DNA of 64,000 bases, taken from NCBI GenBank assembly GCA_963969525.1, contig OZ018394.1, positions 32,428,447-32,492,446 on the forward strand, written 5' to 3'. Of the stretch, positions 54,598-64,000 are shown piece by piece. The DNA comes from Ontholestes murinus. Taxonomy: Eukaryota > Arthropoda > Insecta > Coleoptera > Staphylinidae. The notes beneath the pieces were generated by a model that worked only from the letters and a program-made list of their open reading frames with translations, was not told the origin of the DNA and did not search any database. The translations under genes and the position numbers were made by a program. Within the stretch, counting starts at the first letter, position 1, and each line of letters begins with the position of its first letter.

Positions 54598-56620
54598 AAT
54601 TAGTGTTACTTTGATAGTTTCGCAAACACAATATGACATTGTATTGGTATAAGCCACTGTGAGTACAAAATGTTACAAGTTTTTCTGTAAAACCCATAGT
54701 ATAATAATTAATTCTCAGATATTTTGTTAAAAACGGTATTTAAACATAAACCCACCAAAAGACCATAGAAAATAATATTGGACAGCTTGAAATGCTGCCA
54801 GTATGTCACATAACCCAAACCGTAACACATTGGATTGGCATAAGCTATTGTGGATACAAATTGTTGTCACATGTTTTACTTTTCTTCAACACCTACAAAA
54901 TCCCAAAATATACAATGCATCCAGCACCTGTTTTGAATTTTGGATTTCCGTATCTTAGCTTAACAGACATGTTCCATTTAATTATTGAAGTCTTTTGATC
55001 TAATGACCAAAAAACTTTGCTCGGAGTTTTGCTAAAACTAATAATTTTATGCAAATATTGATGATTACTAGCGAAGTAACCTATAGGAGTAAGTTGACTT
55101 AAAAAATAAAAATGCTTCCGACTTTACTACTTCCATTTGGTTTCCTATTAACTAATTATTTTGATAGTATTTTTATTTTGGTATTTTAAATAGTAGTAAA
55201 ATTTTTTGAATTTGCAAGCTCAATAAATTATGATCTTGTTTAAAAAGAGGTAACTAGGACCTAGGATCATTTTCTCTTAGTAAATTTTTTCTTTCAAAAT
55301 TGTAACTTACTGTCTTTCACTATTAGCGTTACAGTCAACTTAGATTTATTTTCTTTGGCAGGCCAATATCGATTACAAATCAATTTGCATTTTTAACGGT
55401 ACAAACGTAGCAAGTGTGTTAGGTTAGTGTCAATTTGCATACGTTTTTCAATATCTAGATCTATTTTTCTATATATGCATTGTGGTTGTTTACAACTTAC
55501 TAATTTTCTATAAAAAAATAATTAATTAGTAATATAGCTTATCATACTGCCCAAAAGTTGTTGACTAAAATTAATTGTTTATGGGCATACTTTAAGATAA
55601 AAGTTGTACAATACGTTTTTATATTTTCTACCGTAACTGTAAACAATGATTCGCCTTTATATTGTTATCAGCTGCATATATTAAAGGTTAGCTTGTTCTT
55701 GTTTTCCACTGCGATTTCAATTTAAGTCGTTATTTCACTGACTTTTTTAAATATTGTTAAAATTTCTGTCTAAATTTGCCCTGAGCAAAATGTTACCGAG
55801 TTAATTTACTGACGCATTTTTGTATGCGAGTTTTTGACATCCAAAACTAACTAAATTGATCTACAGTCGATGGTCCTTAATATTGACATATGTTGTTATT
55901 TTTACTTTGAAGTCTTGGGAATATAAATTTACGAACTAACTGCGTAAATTTATATTCCCAGTTGTGGCTTAAGCGAGAAAAAGGATGATTAAAGATGATT
56001 TATTATTAGTGTAATGAAAAGCAATGTGTCAAAATTTTTCCTAAAAGTATTTGTCTTATAACAATCTTAATCTTGCACTTAGTACTATTACTGCAAAATT
56101 ATTTTTACGATAAATTACTTCTAAGTTGTTTACTTTTGTCAGTTATTACTGATACTTATAGAAAGTAAGAAGTAGTAATCTTGCACCATTTACAGAGTAA
56201 CAGATTGTAGAGGAGCGCTAAAGACTAATTAATAATTAGATTTAATAAATATCTACATAATTTTTAAAAGTTTATTTTCAGCTGCTGTGACTAAATATGT
56301 TTAAAGAAAAATGTTCCAGACAAATTATTTGCTATGTTTTTTATCAGAAGGGGATGCTTATATTTCTTTTCTTTTTACTATCTTCCTTCTTAAGACTATA
56401 TATAAACCTATGAAGTAGGGAGCTAACAATTAAATTTAAAACTCTAAGCAACATTTTTGATTGCTTTCTAGCTTACTTCTATTTTTTTCAAGATAAACTT
56501 AATGTAGTGTCATTATACTTGAGAGGTAAAATCAGTAAGGTGCCAAAATTTAGACTCTAGAGGAGCTATATCATCTGATTCTGGCTCAATATTGTAAAAT
56601 TTTTGTTTTTATTATATTAA
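54598..56620. other. AT-rich interval with a perfect 18-bp hairpin
   Basis: Nothing coding recognised. At 55917-55961 TGGGAATATAAATTTACG and its exact reverse complement flank a 9-nt loop. Otherwise no border or domain was supported. Confidence 0.45.
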
Positions 56621-56624
56621 AATA

Positions 56625-57905
56625 CCGGGTGTGGCACTTAAGACGCCTCGGACCATAGCTCCCTTACGATAAAAGCTTTTGAAAAAAATCTAAAAGCAAA
56701 GTGGTGCATAATTACCGTCGCTATGTTTCAAAAATATTTCTAATCATTAGTGGCGTGCCGTACTCCAGTGGCTTACCAAACTTATGTTTTTTTTAAATGG
56801 AATGCCCTATTTTTTATTGCAGATTTGGAAAGTGCTCGGAGAGTATTTATTTTTTATCTAACATGTTATACCCTTCACTTTAGCGGTTTCGCTGTTATAA
56901 CCCCTTCTTTCAAAATTGCGCCCCATTTTTGAGATTTTTTTTGTAAAGAAACTAATTGACGCCGGCGCCTAAATTTTGAATTGAGGTACAGGTTAAGACC
57001 TCGTGTACCTTCACATAATTTTTTTTTTCGGGTAATTTATGGAAAAAAAATAATTTTTGATTGATCTTCGCATGTTGTCATTTTTTTCGAAAATTTCAAA
57101 TGGCACCCCCCTAAAAAAATTACGGCGTTGCACAGCCAAAACTCTAAATTTTTCATTGGTACAAAACAAATTACACATTGCATAACAAAATTTCGGAGAA
57201 AAAAGGAATTTCATCGCAAATGTCGGGAAACGTTTTCCGTTCCCAAGTGTGCCATGAGAAAACAAAAGATTGGTAATTGTCAAAGTAAATTATTAGACCC
57301 CAGTAGCAGCCATAAGTCATTTTTGAAAAACGTTCTAAAAATGTTCCGAACTCAAGAGGAAATGGTTGACATGATATTTATTCTTGGAGAATGTAAAAAG
57401 AATTGTTTCTTGGCGTCACGAGTGTACGCTGCGAGATATCCGCACAGGGCATATCCAAATGAACGTGCGTTTCAAAAAATGTTGGAGATCAATCAAAAAT
57501 TATTTTTATTCGATAAATTATCCGAAACAAAATTATGTGAAGGTATACGAGGTCTTAACCTGTACTTAAATTCAAAATTTAGGCGCCGGCGTCAATTAGT
57601 TTCTCTACAAAAAAATCTCAAAAATGGGGCGCAATTTTGAAAGAATGGTTATAACAGCGAAACCGCTAAAGTGAAGAGTATAACATGTTAGATAAAAAAA
57701 TAAGTACTCTCCGAGCACTTTCCAAATCTGCAATAAAAATAGGGCATTCCATTAAAAAAAACATAAGTTTGGTACGCCACTGATGATTAGAAATATTTTT
57801 GAAACATAGCGACGGTAATTATGCACCACTTTGCTCTTAGATTTTTTTCTATAGCTTTTATCGTAAGGGAGCTATGGTCCGAGGCGTCTTAAGTGCCACA
57901 CCCGG
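56625..57905 (+). mobile_element. mariner-like element with about 430-bp terminal inverted repeats
   Basis: The left arm 56625-57068 and right arm about 57485-57905 are inverted repeats (tips CCGGGTGTGGCACTTAAGAC / GTCTTAAGTGCCACACCCGG) flanked by TA at 56623-56624 and 57906-57907. Between the arms, and running into the right arm, the + frame 57128-57640 encodes FRTQEEMVDMIFILGECKKN, then SRVYAARYPHRAYPNERAF: the DUF4817 helix-turn-helix domain of insect DDE_3 transposases. The catalytic domain is absent, so this is a non-autonomous deletion derivative that kept its DNA-binding domain. It is the structural counterpart of the element at 24654-26540. Confidence 0.85.
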
Positions 57906-57907
57906 TA

Positions 57908-58426
57908 TATGTGGTAGAATGTTTCCTTGTAAGATATATAATTATAATTAAATTGAATTGAAAAATTAATTAATAATTTTAAATACGAAAATATTTCGTG
58001 AACGAACGAACCAGAGGATTTTAATACATTTGAAAAATTAATTATTAAATTAATTTATGCAAATATAGACATTTAAATAGCTTCTTGCTAGGTCATTATC
58101 TAATTTGAGCTACCTTATTGAATTTAATGATTTAAGTTATTTAGACTGGTTAGCCAACATATTCACAGGATATTTAATTACTATCCGAATATTATAAGAA
58201 TTCTTAAAATTTGCTAAAAAATACATAAATTAGTTCGATTGAACTTTACTTTGCTCATATTATAAAAAAGAAATCTTAAAAATGCATTGATGTTACATTT
58301 TTTAAATTTGAATTAGGAAAATTAGTAATAAAACAATTACAATCGTATTATAGGCAACTATATTTGCGAATTTGAAAAAAAAAATTACATCAAATACAAT
58401 CAAAATAATTTTCACATTTTTAGTTT
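57908..58426. other. AT-rich intergenic DNA
   Basis: Nothing recognised. No clear AATAAA for the gene ending at 58427 was found in the first 60 bases downstream. Confidence 0.45.
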
Positions 58427-59426
58427 TTATAGACATTTCTTTTCAGATATTTTATTTTTGCATTCATGCCTACATATTCCTCCGTTAGGCCGATATAATG
58501 GCGTATAAGGTGGTTCGCAGTTACACTCCGGCAAACAATCGATTATGATATCCTGTATTATACCACTACATATAGTTCCATCATAATTGGGTTGATATCC
58601 TATTGGACAAAAACATTCTTTTTGGCACGTTACCGACACTATGCAGATTAATAGTATCGTATAAAATAAAAGCTTCGACCTGAAACAAAATAACATTAGT
58701 AAGAACCTTATTAAAATGAATTATTCATTATATGAAAATTTTTACACTTTACATGATTACAGTTTGAAATTATATCTAAATTGACAACAGACTTGAATAT
58801 ATTTCATGAAAATCAAAAATTATGATTTTATACAATGGAGCTGAGGCGTCATAATATGAAGTGTGAACGTCTTTGTATTCCTTGAAAATCACAAAGAGGG
58901 AGGTGCCGGCAGCGGTTCGTTTGGAGTTGAAATCCTGTCCCACATATGAGAACATGCGTCTTTCGAACATTTCATGATGGTTTCTGTTCTGAGATGTATG
59001 TAAAGCACGTATAAAGATATCGTATATGAGTATATAGTATATACAGAGATTTTATTACATATTTATGATATGGGTCTTCTTTTCTATTTTTAATAGTGGC
59101 GAGATATAGTACAGCGAAACATCTTTTGTGGTGCGTTTGAAAATCGACAACAACACATAATTGCGGTGCTTAAGTACGAGAAGTAGTTGTTTTAACTAAT
59201 AGCTGTGAGGACTTGCATAATTATTATAAGAAAATTGTGCAATAATGCTTGGAGAAATTAATTCTTTAATAAAAAAATGTATGTATTAATAAAAACATAA
59301 ATCACAAAGCATCTGAATTTATTCGTTACATCAAATATAAAAATAACTTGAATTAATGTTACTTCACTCAAAACATGCATGCGATTTAATAATTTATTTA
59401 ATAATATATTTAACTTACTTAAACAT
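58427..59426 (-). CDS. secreted cysteine-rich peptide B (two exons)
   Basis: Paralog of peptide A, 86 residues, function unknown. Exon 1 is 59426-59419 (ATGTTTAA, then gtaagt); exon 2 is 58679-58427 after a tgtttcag acceptor; the phase-2 junction makes Lys3. The protein opens MFKSKLLFYTILLICIVSVT (signal peptide), then CQKECFCPIGYQPNYDGTIC, CLPECNCEP, GGICRHEC and ends KKCL. It shares CFCP.GY....DG..C and C.PEC.CE with peptide A; the C-terminal Cys differ in spacing. TATATATA at 59500-59491 may be the promoter. The 739-nt intron contains an unassigned frame at 58776-58970. Spliceless reading from a Met at 58696 would add Leu-Phe-Cys-Phe-Arg, but the branch of evidence from the paralog favours the spliced form. 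Confidence 0.78.
58776..58970 (-). other. unassigned open frame inside the intron of peptide B
   Basis: 64 codons with a more balanced base composition than the surroundings (YVGQDFNSKRTAAGTSLFVI, then KDVHTSYYDASAPLYK). It has no in-frame signal peptide and no splice context that joins it to peptide B. It could be an alternative exon, a fragment of another gene or a repeat. No family recognised. Confidence 0.3.
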
Positions 59427-60365
59427 TTTTATTGGTTTGCAGCGTCGGTCTGATTCTCTAAATGTTAAACAGTTATATTAGTATTGAAGGTATATATATA
59501 AAAATACAGCAAAACTCATTATGAATAAATTATTTTCTATCTTATCTCCAATGCAAAATATTTTTAAATATTAATTTTAATGAAGAATAACGAAAACAGC
59601 AATAATTCTTCAAATATTATATTTTTTCATACATCTAAAAAATCTAGATATATGGTAGTCTATAAGTTGAATCTTCCCTCTTACGACATTATTTTTATCC
59701 GCACAGATCAAGTCGGTACTTCTTAGTCAAATCAGGTTATATTTATATTTTATTAAATCCACTTACTAGTCGATTTCATAAAATTTAAGAGCCGTATATG
59801 TATATAAAAATGGAATAATTCTACGAGTTTTGCTTAATACATATAAATTATTCTTACTATTTGTTCAACGGATCTCGGTGTGTGCATGCGGGGTTTGGGC
59901 GGATGTCGTCAGCTGTTCCGAGCGTAAACAAATATTGAGGTTATAGTTATGATGATTCATTTAAGCCTGTGTAATTCAGTGTAGTATTGTGCAGATAACA
60001 TCTACTACAAAGACAATTTTTCAATTAATATTGACTAAAATTTGTTTACTTTTGAATCTGATGGTTCCCAAATACCCTTATAACGGCTTCAAAACAAATA
60101 CATCTTTGCATAAGTATATTATTGCATCGTATAGAAATTAAGAAAATGAACATGTTGTCAGAATTTGGTTTTACTACTAAATGGTTCTCCTCTAGGTACT
60201 TTAGCCTTCTCCTATGTATTTATTTATTATTTACCTTCTCATGCATCTATTCCGCAACATTCACCCCTTGCTCCAGCCATTCTTTCACAATCTCCTCTAG
60301 CAACACTAGCCTTTCATACATTTTCCTTTCCGCTCTCCATTTACTCTCTCTCTCTTATTAATACA
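59427..60365. other. intergenic interval
   Basis: A GC-richer patch lies at 59875-59940 (gtgcatgcggggtttgggcgga). The frames at 60122-60446 (+) lie in pyrimidine-rich DNA next to the transposase fragment and show no domain. Confidence 0.4.
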
Positions 60366-60860
60366 TTCATTCTGAATCGCTACTATCATAGCTCGAAGTA
60401 TCATCGTCATTGCAAATTATTACCGGTAGAACTTCACCAAGAGTAATTTCTCTGTCGCACCATTTTTTGATAATATTGTCCGTATGCCTAATACAATTTT
60501 CCCTGAGTTTTGGGTTGATTAATTCAATGTTTCTTGCTACATGCTTACAACTCATCACTAAACCCATCTCTAACAATGTGCTTATTTTAATAAATTTTTG
60601 CTCTTGCTCACACAAGTTGAATAGCATTAAATTCACAAGATAGGGAGGTAATCTTAATACTTCATGGCCATTTTGGCGAAGCAACTCATAAATGACGTAT
60701 TTCTTTGGTGGGTTATGGAGCTTTGTTAAATATAACAACTCTTTCTTTCTTCTCTTGTAACCAATTAGAAATATCCAGTTTATTTCATGCTGCTGTTGGT
60801 AATTTATCCAATTTTATGCTGGGACATGAGGTATACATTACATTTAGAGATGGTGCTAAA
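60366..60860 (-). mobile_element. DDE transposase C-terminal fragment, relative of 18.98-21.04 kb element
   Basis: The - frame 60738-60367 has PPKKYVIYELLRQNGHEVLR, LPPY, then a shifted segment where the family has the third catalytic acidic residue, and an acidic C-terminus DTSSYDSSDSE. Upstream, in other frames (about 60740-60830), SDISNWL-like and QEKKERVVIFNKAP segments continue the match. The same NGHEVLRLPPY / HGHEVLRLPPY block and acidic tail occur in the transposon of cuticle gene 2. N-terminal half and TIRs not seen. Confidence 0.7.
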
Positions 60861-62906
60861 TCTAGAAATTACGAGATAAACTGACATACACATAACAAAG
60901 TAATAAATAAGTCTGAAATTTCCGTAGGGCACGTACCGTATATTTATTGTTAACATAACTCGTAACATTGTTAACATATTAACTCTCGATACTATCACTG
61001 GTCTCGTTTATTTCATCTATCATATTACTTTCGTCTGAATTATTGTTGTCATTCTTTTAAAAAAGTGCGTCATCTGCAGTACCATCTACAGCATTACTTA
61101 TTAGTTATCGATGATCTTAGACAAAGAGTGGAGGTTATTCGGTGATTCCCCCACTTGTCTTGAAATAACTTGCGTCATACTTACCTTCAGTGGCGTACCT
61201 CAAATTTAGAAACAATTTCTTGAAAAGAATATTTTAATGTTAAATTCCAACCATAAGAAGCACCCAAAATTTTAGTCCATTTTTCTATGTAAAAATGTAT
61301 TTATTGTCCGAAAAATATGGTAACTTTCTGTGATATAGTACATTTATTGTTACCAACTGTAAAGAATATTGATAAGAAATTATCAATAATTTTGACCATA
61401 GAAAATAGTGAGAATGAGTATAATTAACAAAAAAAAATAACGATAGAAGACAGAATAAACAATAGAATCGAAGATCTAAAACTTAAATCACATAACATCA
61501 CGTGATAATAGTTATTTGAACAACAAGTGTGGAAATGTTACGCTTTTTTACGAGCGAGTGCATCAAGTTCCTACTCGAGTGCGGAAAACCGCTTTTCCTA
61601 CGCGTTGTACCCACTATTTTTTCACATACTGCAAATAACATCAATTATAAAGGTGTTAGCGATTTCATTTTTGACTTTGACTTATAAAAAATAGGTTATA
61701 ATTACCGATAGTACATGTGTTGTATATATTACTCCATGTATGTAACTGACACTGACATTGATTAATAGTAAATAAAAGTAGTACGAAAAAGTGTATCCAT
61801 GCTAAAAAGTGTTGCTATGCAGAAAAGTTTGCTACGCGGAAAAGTGTTACTCTTTTCAACGATTTTGGATGCGTAAATGTAAGGTATTTCTATTCAGTAT
61901 GTGAAAAATTAAATTTATTGCTTTATTCAAACAAAATTTTACGTATGTTTTTGTAATTTGTTTTCTTTTTTAATTTTATGAATTGTTTGAAGAAAGAGGA
62001 CCAAATATATAAATAAATAAATAAATTAAAAGAGAGTACCGATAATTTTTACCGTAAAAAGGGGTGAGTATAATTAACAAAAAGCGATAGAACAACAGAA
62101 TATCTAAGGTTTATTTTGTTCTTCTATCGTTTATTATTGATTATACCATTATGATTGATGGTCTAAACAGTTTTGTATAACATACAAATTAATTTTTGTA
62201 AGACCTATTAGACTGACACATCAGAAAGAAAAATAAGGAAGTTTTTGAAAAATAAAAAAATAAAACGACTGCATGTTAAAATTTACAATCTAAATATTCA
62301 GATAAGTGTAGCTTATTTAAGCTTACTTTTCCTATAAGCAAGTTAAATCAGCTGCGTAAAGTAATGGCTGAAACGAGAATTAACAAATCAGGTATCTTTT
62401 ATTTAAACCAAAGTTAAACCATCAAAATCTAAAAAATAATCTATTATATACAAGGAGAAAGCAAAATTAACTATAATCAATCAAAACGTCCACACGATAA
62501 TTACCTCAATAGACTTAATCAACAATTTAGAGGCATCACATAATGATTCGGGAAATATTCACAAACATATTAAGAATAAAACAATTTCCCAATATAAACA
62601 AATATTTTAGAATTATATTTCATTCCTTGGCAAAAAAAAATCAAGGAGTTGTGTTACATCAGGTAAGATCTAGAGACTACAGCCAGGAAAGAAATTACAA
62701 TTATTTCAAAACCATACAATTTTGAGTGCACAAAAGTAGAAATTAAACGTGAAATTGTTTCCAAGACTTTCACCCATCAATAGGAAATATACATTTCTAA
62801 TAAAGCTGGTGACCTGTGCTATTTAATAAACATTGATGTATATTTTGTAATTGCCTAACATAATTTAATTTTTGACAAAATGCAACAAAATTATTAGCAT
62901 TTAAAC
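60861..62906. other. intergenic interval with a short tandem repeat
   Basis: At 61786-61858 four diverged copies of an 17-18-bp unit like GTGTTGCTATGCAGAAAA follow one another. At about 62005-62030 'ccaaatatataaataaataaataaatt' looks like a LINE tail. Nothing else supported. Confidence 0.4.
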
Positions 62907-64000
62907 CAGGGTTTCTCAACCTTTTTTGGCCCGCGGACCAGTAGAATTTGTTAAAAAAAATTGCGGACCAGTGTTATTTTACGAACAAATTTTTACAAGG
63001 TATATATATAGAAAGAACTGCTACGTAAGTTAATTGTAACATTTTTATTATCATTTGCTTACAGTAATGTTTAAATTATAGAAATATAATTATAAAAAAT
63101 TCAGAACATTGCAAAAAAATCACAAAGTCATGGTTATTGGAACACAACAATAAATTTCATTCTTACGATTACCAATAATTAAACCAATAGGAACAAAGTG
63201 TTCAGAAAAATTATAAAAAAATAGATAAATCTTTAGAAAAAATAGAACAAAAACTAGCGGAATTTATAACAATAATGACAAGCACAATTTATTGAACATA
63301 TTGTTAATGAGAAGATTGCTGCTGCTCTTCTTCAATCAATGTGTCAATTTTTGGTTCCAAATTAGACAAGCTCAGCCGAAGCGGTGAAATAACCGACAGT
63401 CGATTTCTAAATTTATTTTTTATTATTGTCATTGAAGAAAATCCCGATTCACATAAATATGTAGTTGCGAAAGGGATTAACATTTTCATTGCTTTCTGGT
63501 ATAGACATGGATATTCGTTTTTTACTTTGATCCAAAATTTTTCTATGGACATGGTTGAAAAACTAGCTTTTAACATAATATCTGCATTAATTTCAAGAAG
63601 GGATTCATATTCTTTGTCACTTAAATTTAACTTACTATTGTCATATGTTATAAAAGGGTTTGTTATCCACACGTTTCTTTCACACGTGGTTTTTTCAGAT
63701 GGGAAATATTTTTCGAAACTAATATTTAAAGATTGTAAGTGTTGCCCAATGATTGTATTTAATTTAGTTAGGTTTAAATCTTGTTGCATGTTAACAAAAT
63801 CAAAATAATTATTAAAAATATCAATGCTATTGTCATTTACTTTAGCCACCCAGAAGTTAATTTTTTCTTAAATCCGTCAATTTTATTAAATAAATGAAAC
63901 GCATTTATCGAAGTTCCTTGTAAACTTAAATTTAAATCGTTTATATATGAGAAAATATCACTTAAATATGCTAGTTTTGCAAGCCATTCTATATCAGCCA
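62907..64000 (-). mobile_element. hAT transposon, 3' part, runs off the window
   Basis: The end at 62907 is CAGGGTTTCTCAACCTTTTT followed by GGCCCGCGGACCAGTAGAAT, the classic tip of a common hAT group. About 400 bp of non-coding 3' region follow. The transposase is on - and enters from beyond 64000; the right half of the element is outside the window. Confidence 0.8.
63304..64000 (-). pseudogene. hAT transposase C-terminal part, frameshifted, partial
   Basis: From 64000 leftward the frame reads DIEWLAKLAYLSDIFSYIND and FHLFNKIDGFKKK, then an indel in the A-run at 63861-63866 shifts it; the next frame (63849-63304) gives VAKVNDNSIDIFNNYF, EFYLSDKE-type residues as NLSDKEYESLLEI, FWIKVKNEYPCLYQKAMKML, and the dimerisation box PFATTYLCESGFSSMTIIKN ending EEEQQQSSH. 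It belongs to the SCAND3/ZBED-like hAT proteins, a different subgroup from the hAT at 33.5 kb. The N-terminal BED finger and catalytic Asp lie outside the window. Confidence 0.75.

Noticed and set aside
63341..63808. 155-codon + strand frame
   Set aside because: Antisense of the hAT transposase C-terminus.

Overview
This is nuclear DNA of an insect. It is very AT-rich and intron-rich, and it carries three secreted RR-2 (Rebers-Riddiford, chitin_bind_4) cuticular protein genes plus two small secreted cysteine-rich peptide genes, all set in a dense graveyard of insect-type transposons. The order cannot be fixed from the sequence; the repeat mix would suit a beetle, but that is an inference. No rRNA, tRNA, CRISPR array or bacterial-type operon was recognised.

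Host genes. The three cuticle genes lie head-to-tail on the + strand: 9077-16158, 17859-28369 and 39595-47829. All have the same architecture: a 12-nt coding micro-exon of four codons, a phase-0 intron, a signal-peptide/linker exon, a second phase-0 intron, and a last exon carrying the whole RR-2 chitin-binding domain and starting His-His-Pro-Lys-Tyr. They are evidently tandem duplicates. On the - strand, 48242-49257 and 58427-59426 are a second paralogous pair: secreted peptides of about 84 and 86 residues with an EGF-like half motif (CFCP.GY....DG..C). Each has one phase-2 intron at the very start of the reading frame; in the first gene the intron splits the start codon (AT|G).

Layout. 1-9 kb: a near-perfect 149-bp palindrome, unassigned DNA, a LINE ORF1 remnant and a decayed jockey/CR1-like LINE. 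9-16 kb: cuticle gene 1, whose first intron holds a Penelope-like hairpin, a second LINE copy cut by a 161-bp TTAA-flanked MITE, a Penelope-like GIY-YIG fragment and another MITE. 17.8-28.4 kb: cuticle gene 2, whose second intron holds a 2.06-kb DDE transposon and a degenerate tandem array with units of about 440 bp, into which a Tc1 element and a long-TIR mariner-like element have jumped. 28.4-31.6 kb: nothing recognised. 31.65-38.7 kb: nested transposons (an RNase H-bearing LINE split by an almost intact hAT, pogo/Tigger, jockey RT, Tc1, Penelope hairpin). 39.6-47.8 kb: cuticle gene 3, whose second intron holds a minisatellite, an RTE LINE, a BEL/Pao integrase tail and a third jockey-like LINE copy. 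48-60 kb: the cysteine-rich gene pair, with a mariner, a Penelope-like 126-bp insertion, nested inverted repeats and a second long-TIR element between them. 60-64 kb: a DDE transposase fragment and a hAT running off the window.

How the genes work together. RR-2 proteins bind chitin in hard cuticle, so the cluster probably supplies cuticle of one stage or body region; secretion signals and TATA-like promoters support a typical cuticle-gene arrangement. The cysteine-rich pair has no assigned role. The most unusual material is in the repeats: hammerhead-ribozyme-like motifs in four Penelope-related pieces, two mariner-like elements with TIRs of about 430-540 bp that retain complementary halves of a transposase, the interrupted 440-bp array, and the frame-neutral TTAA insertion.
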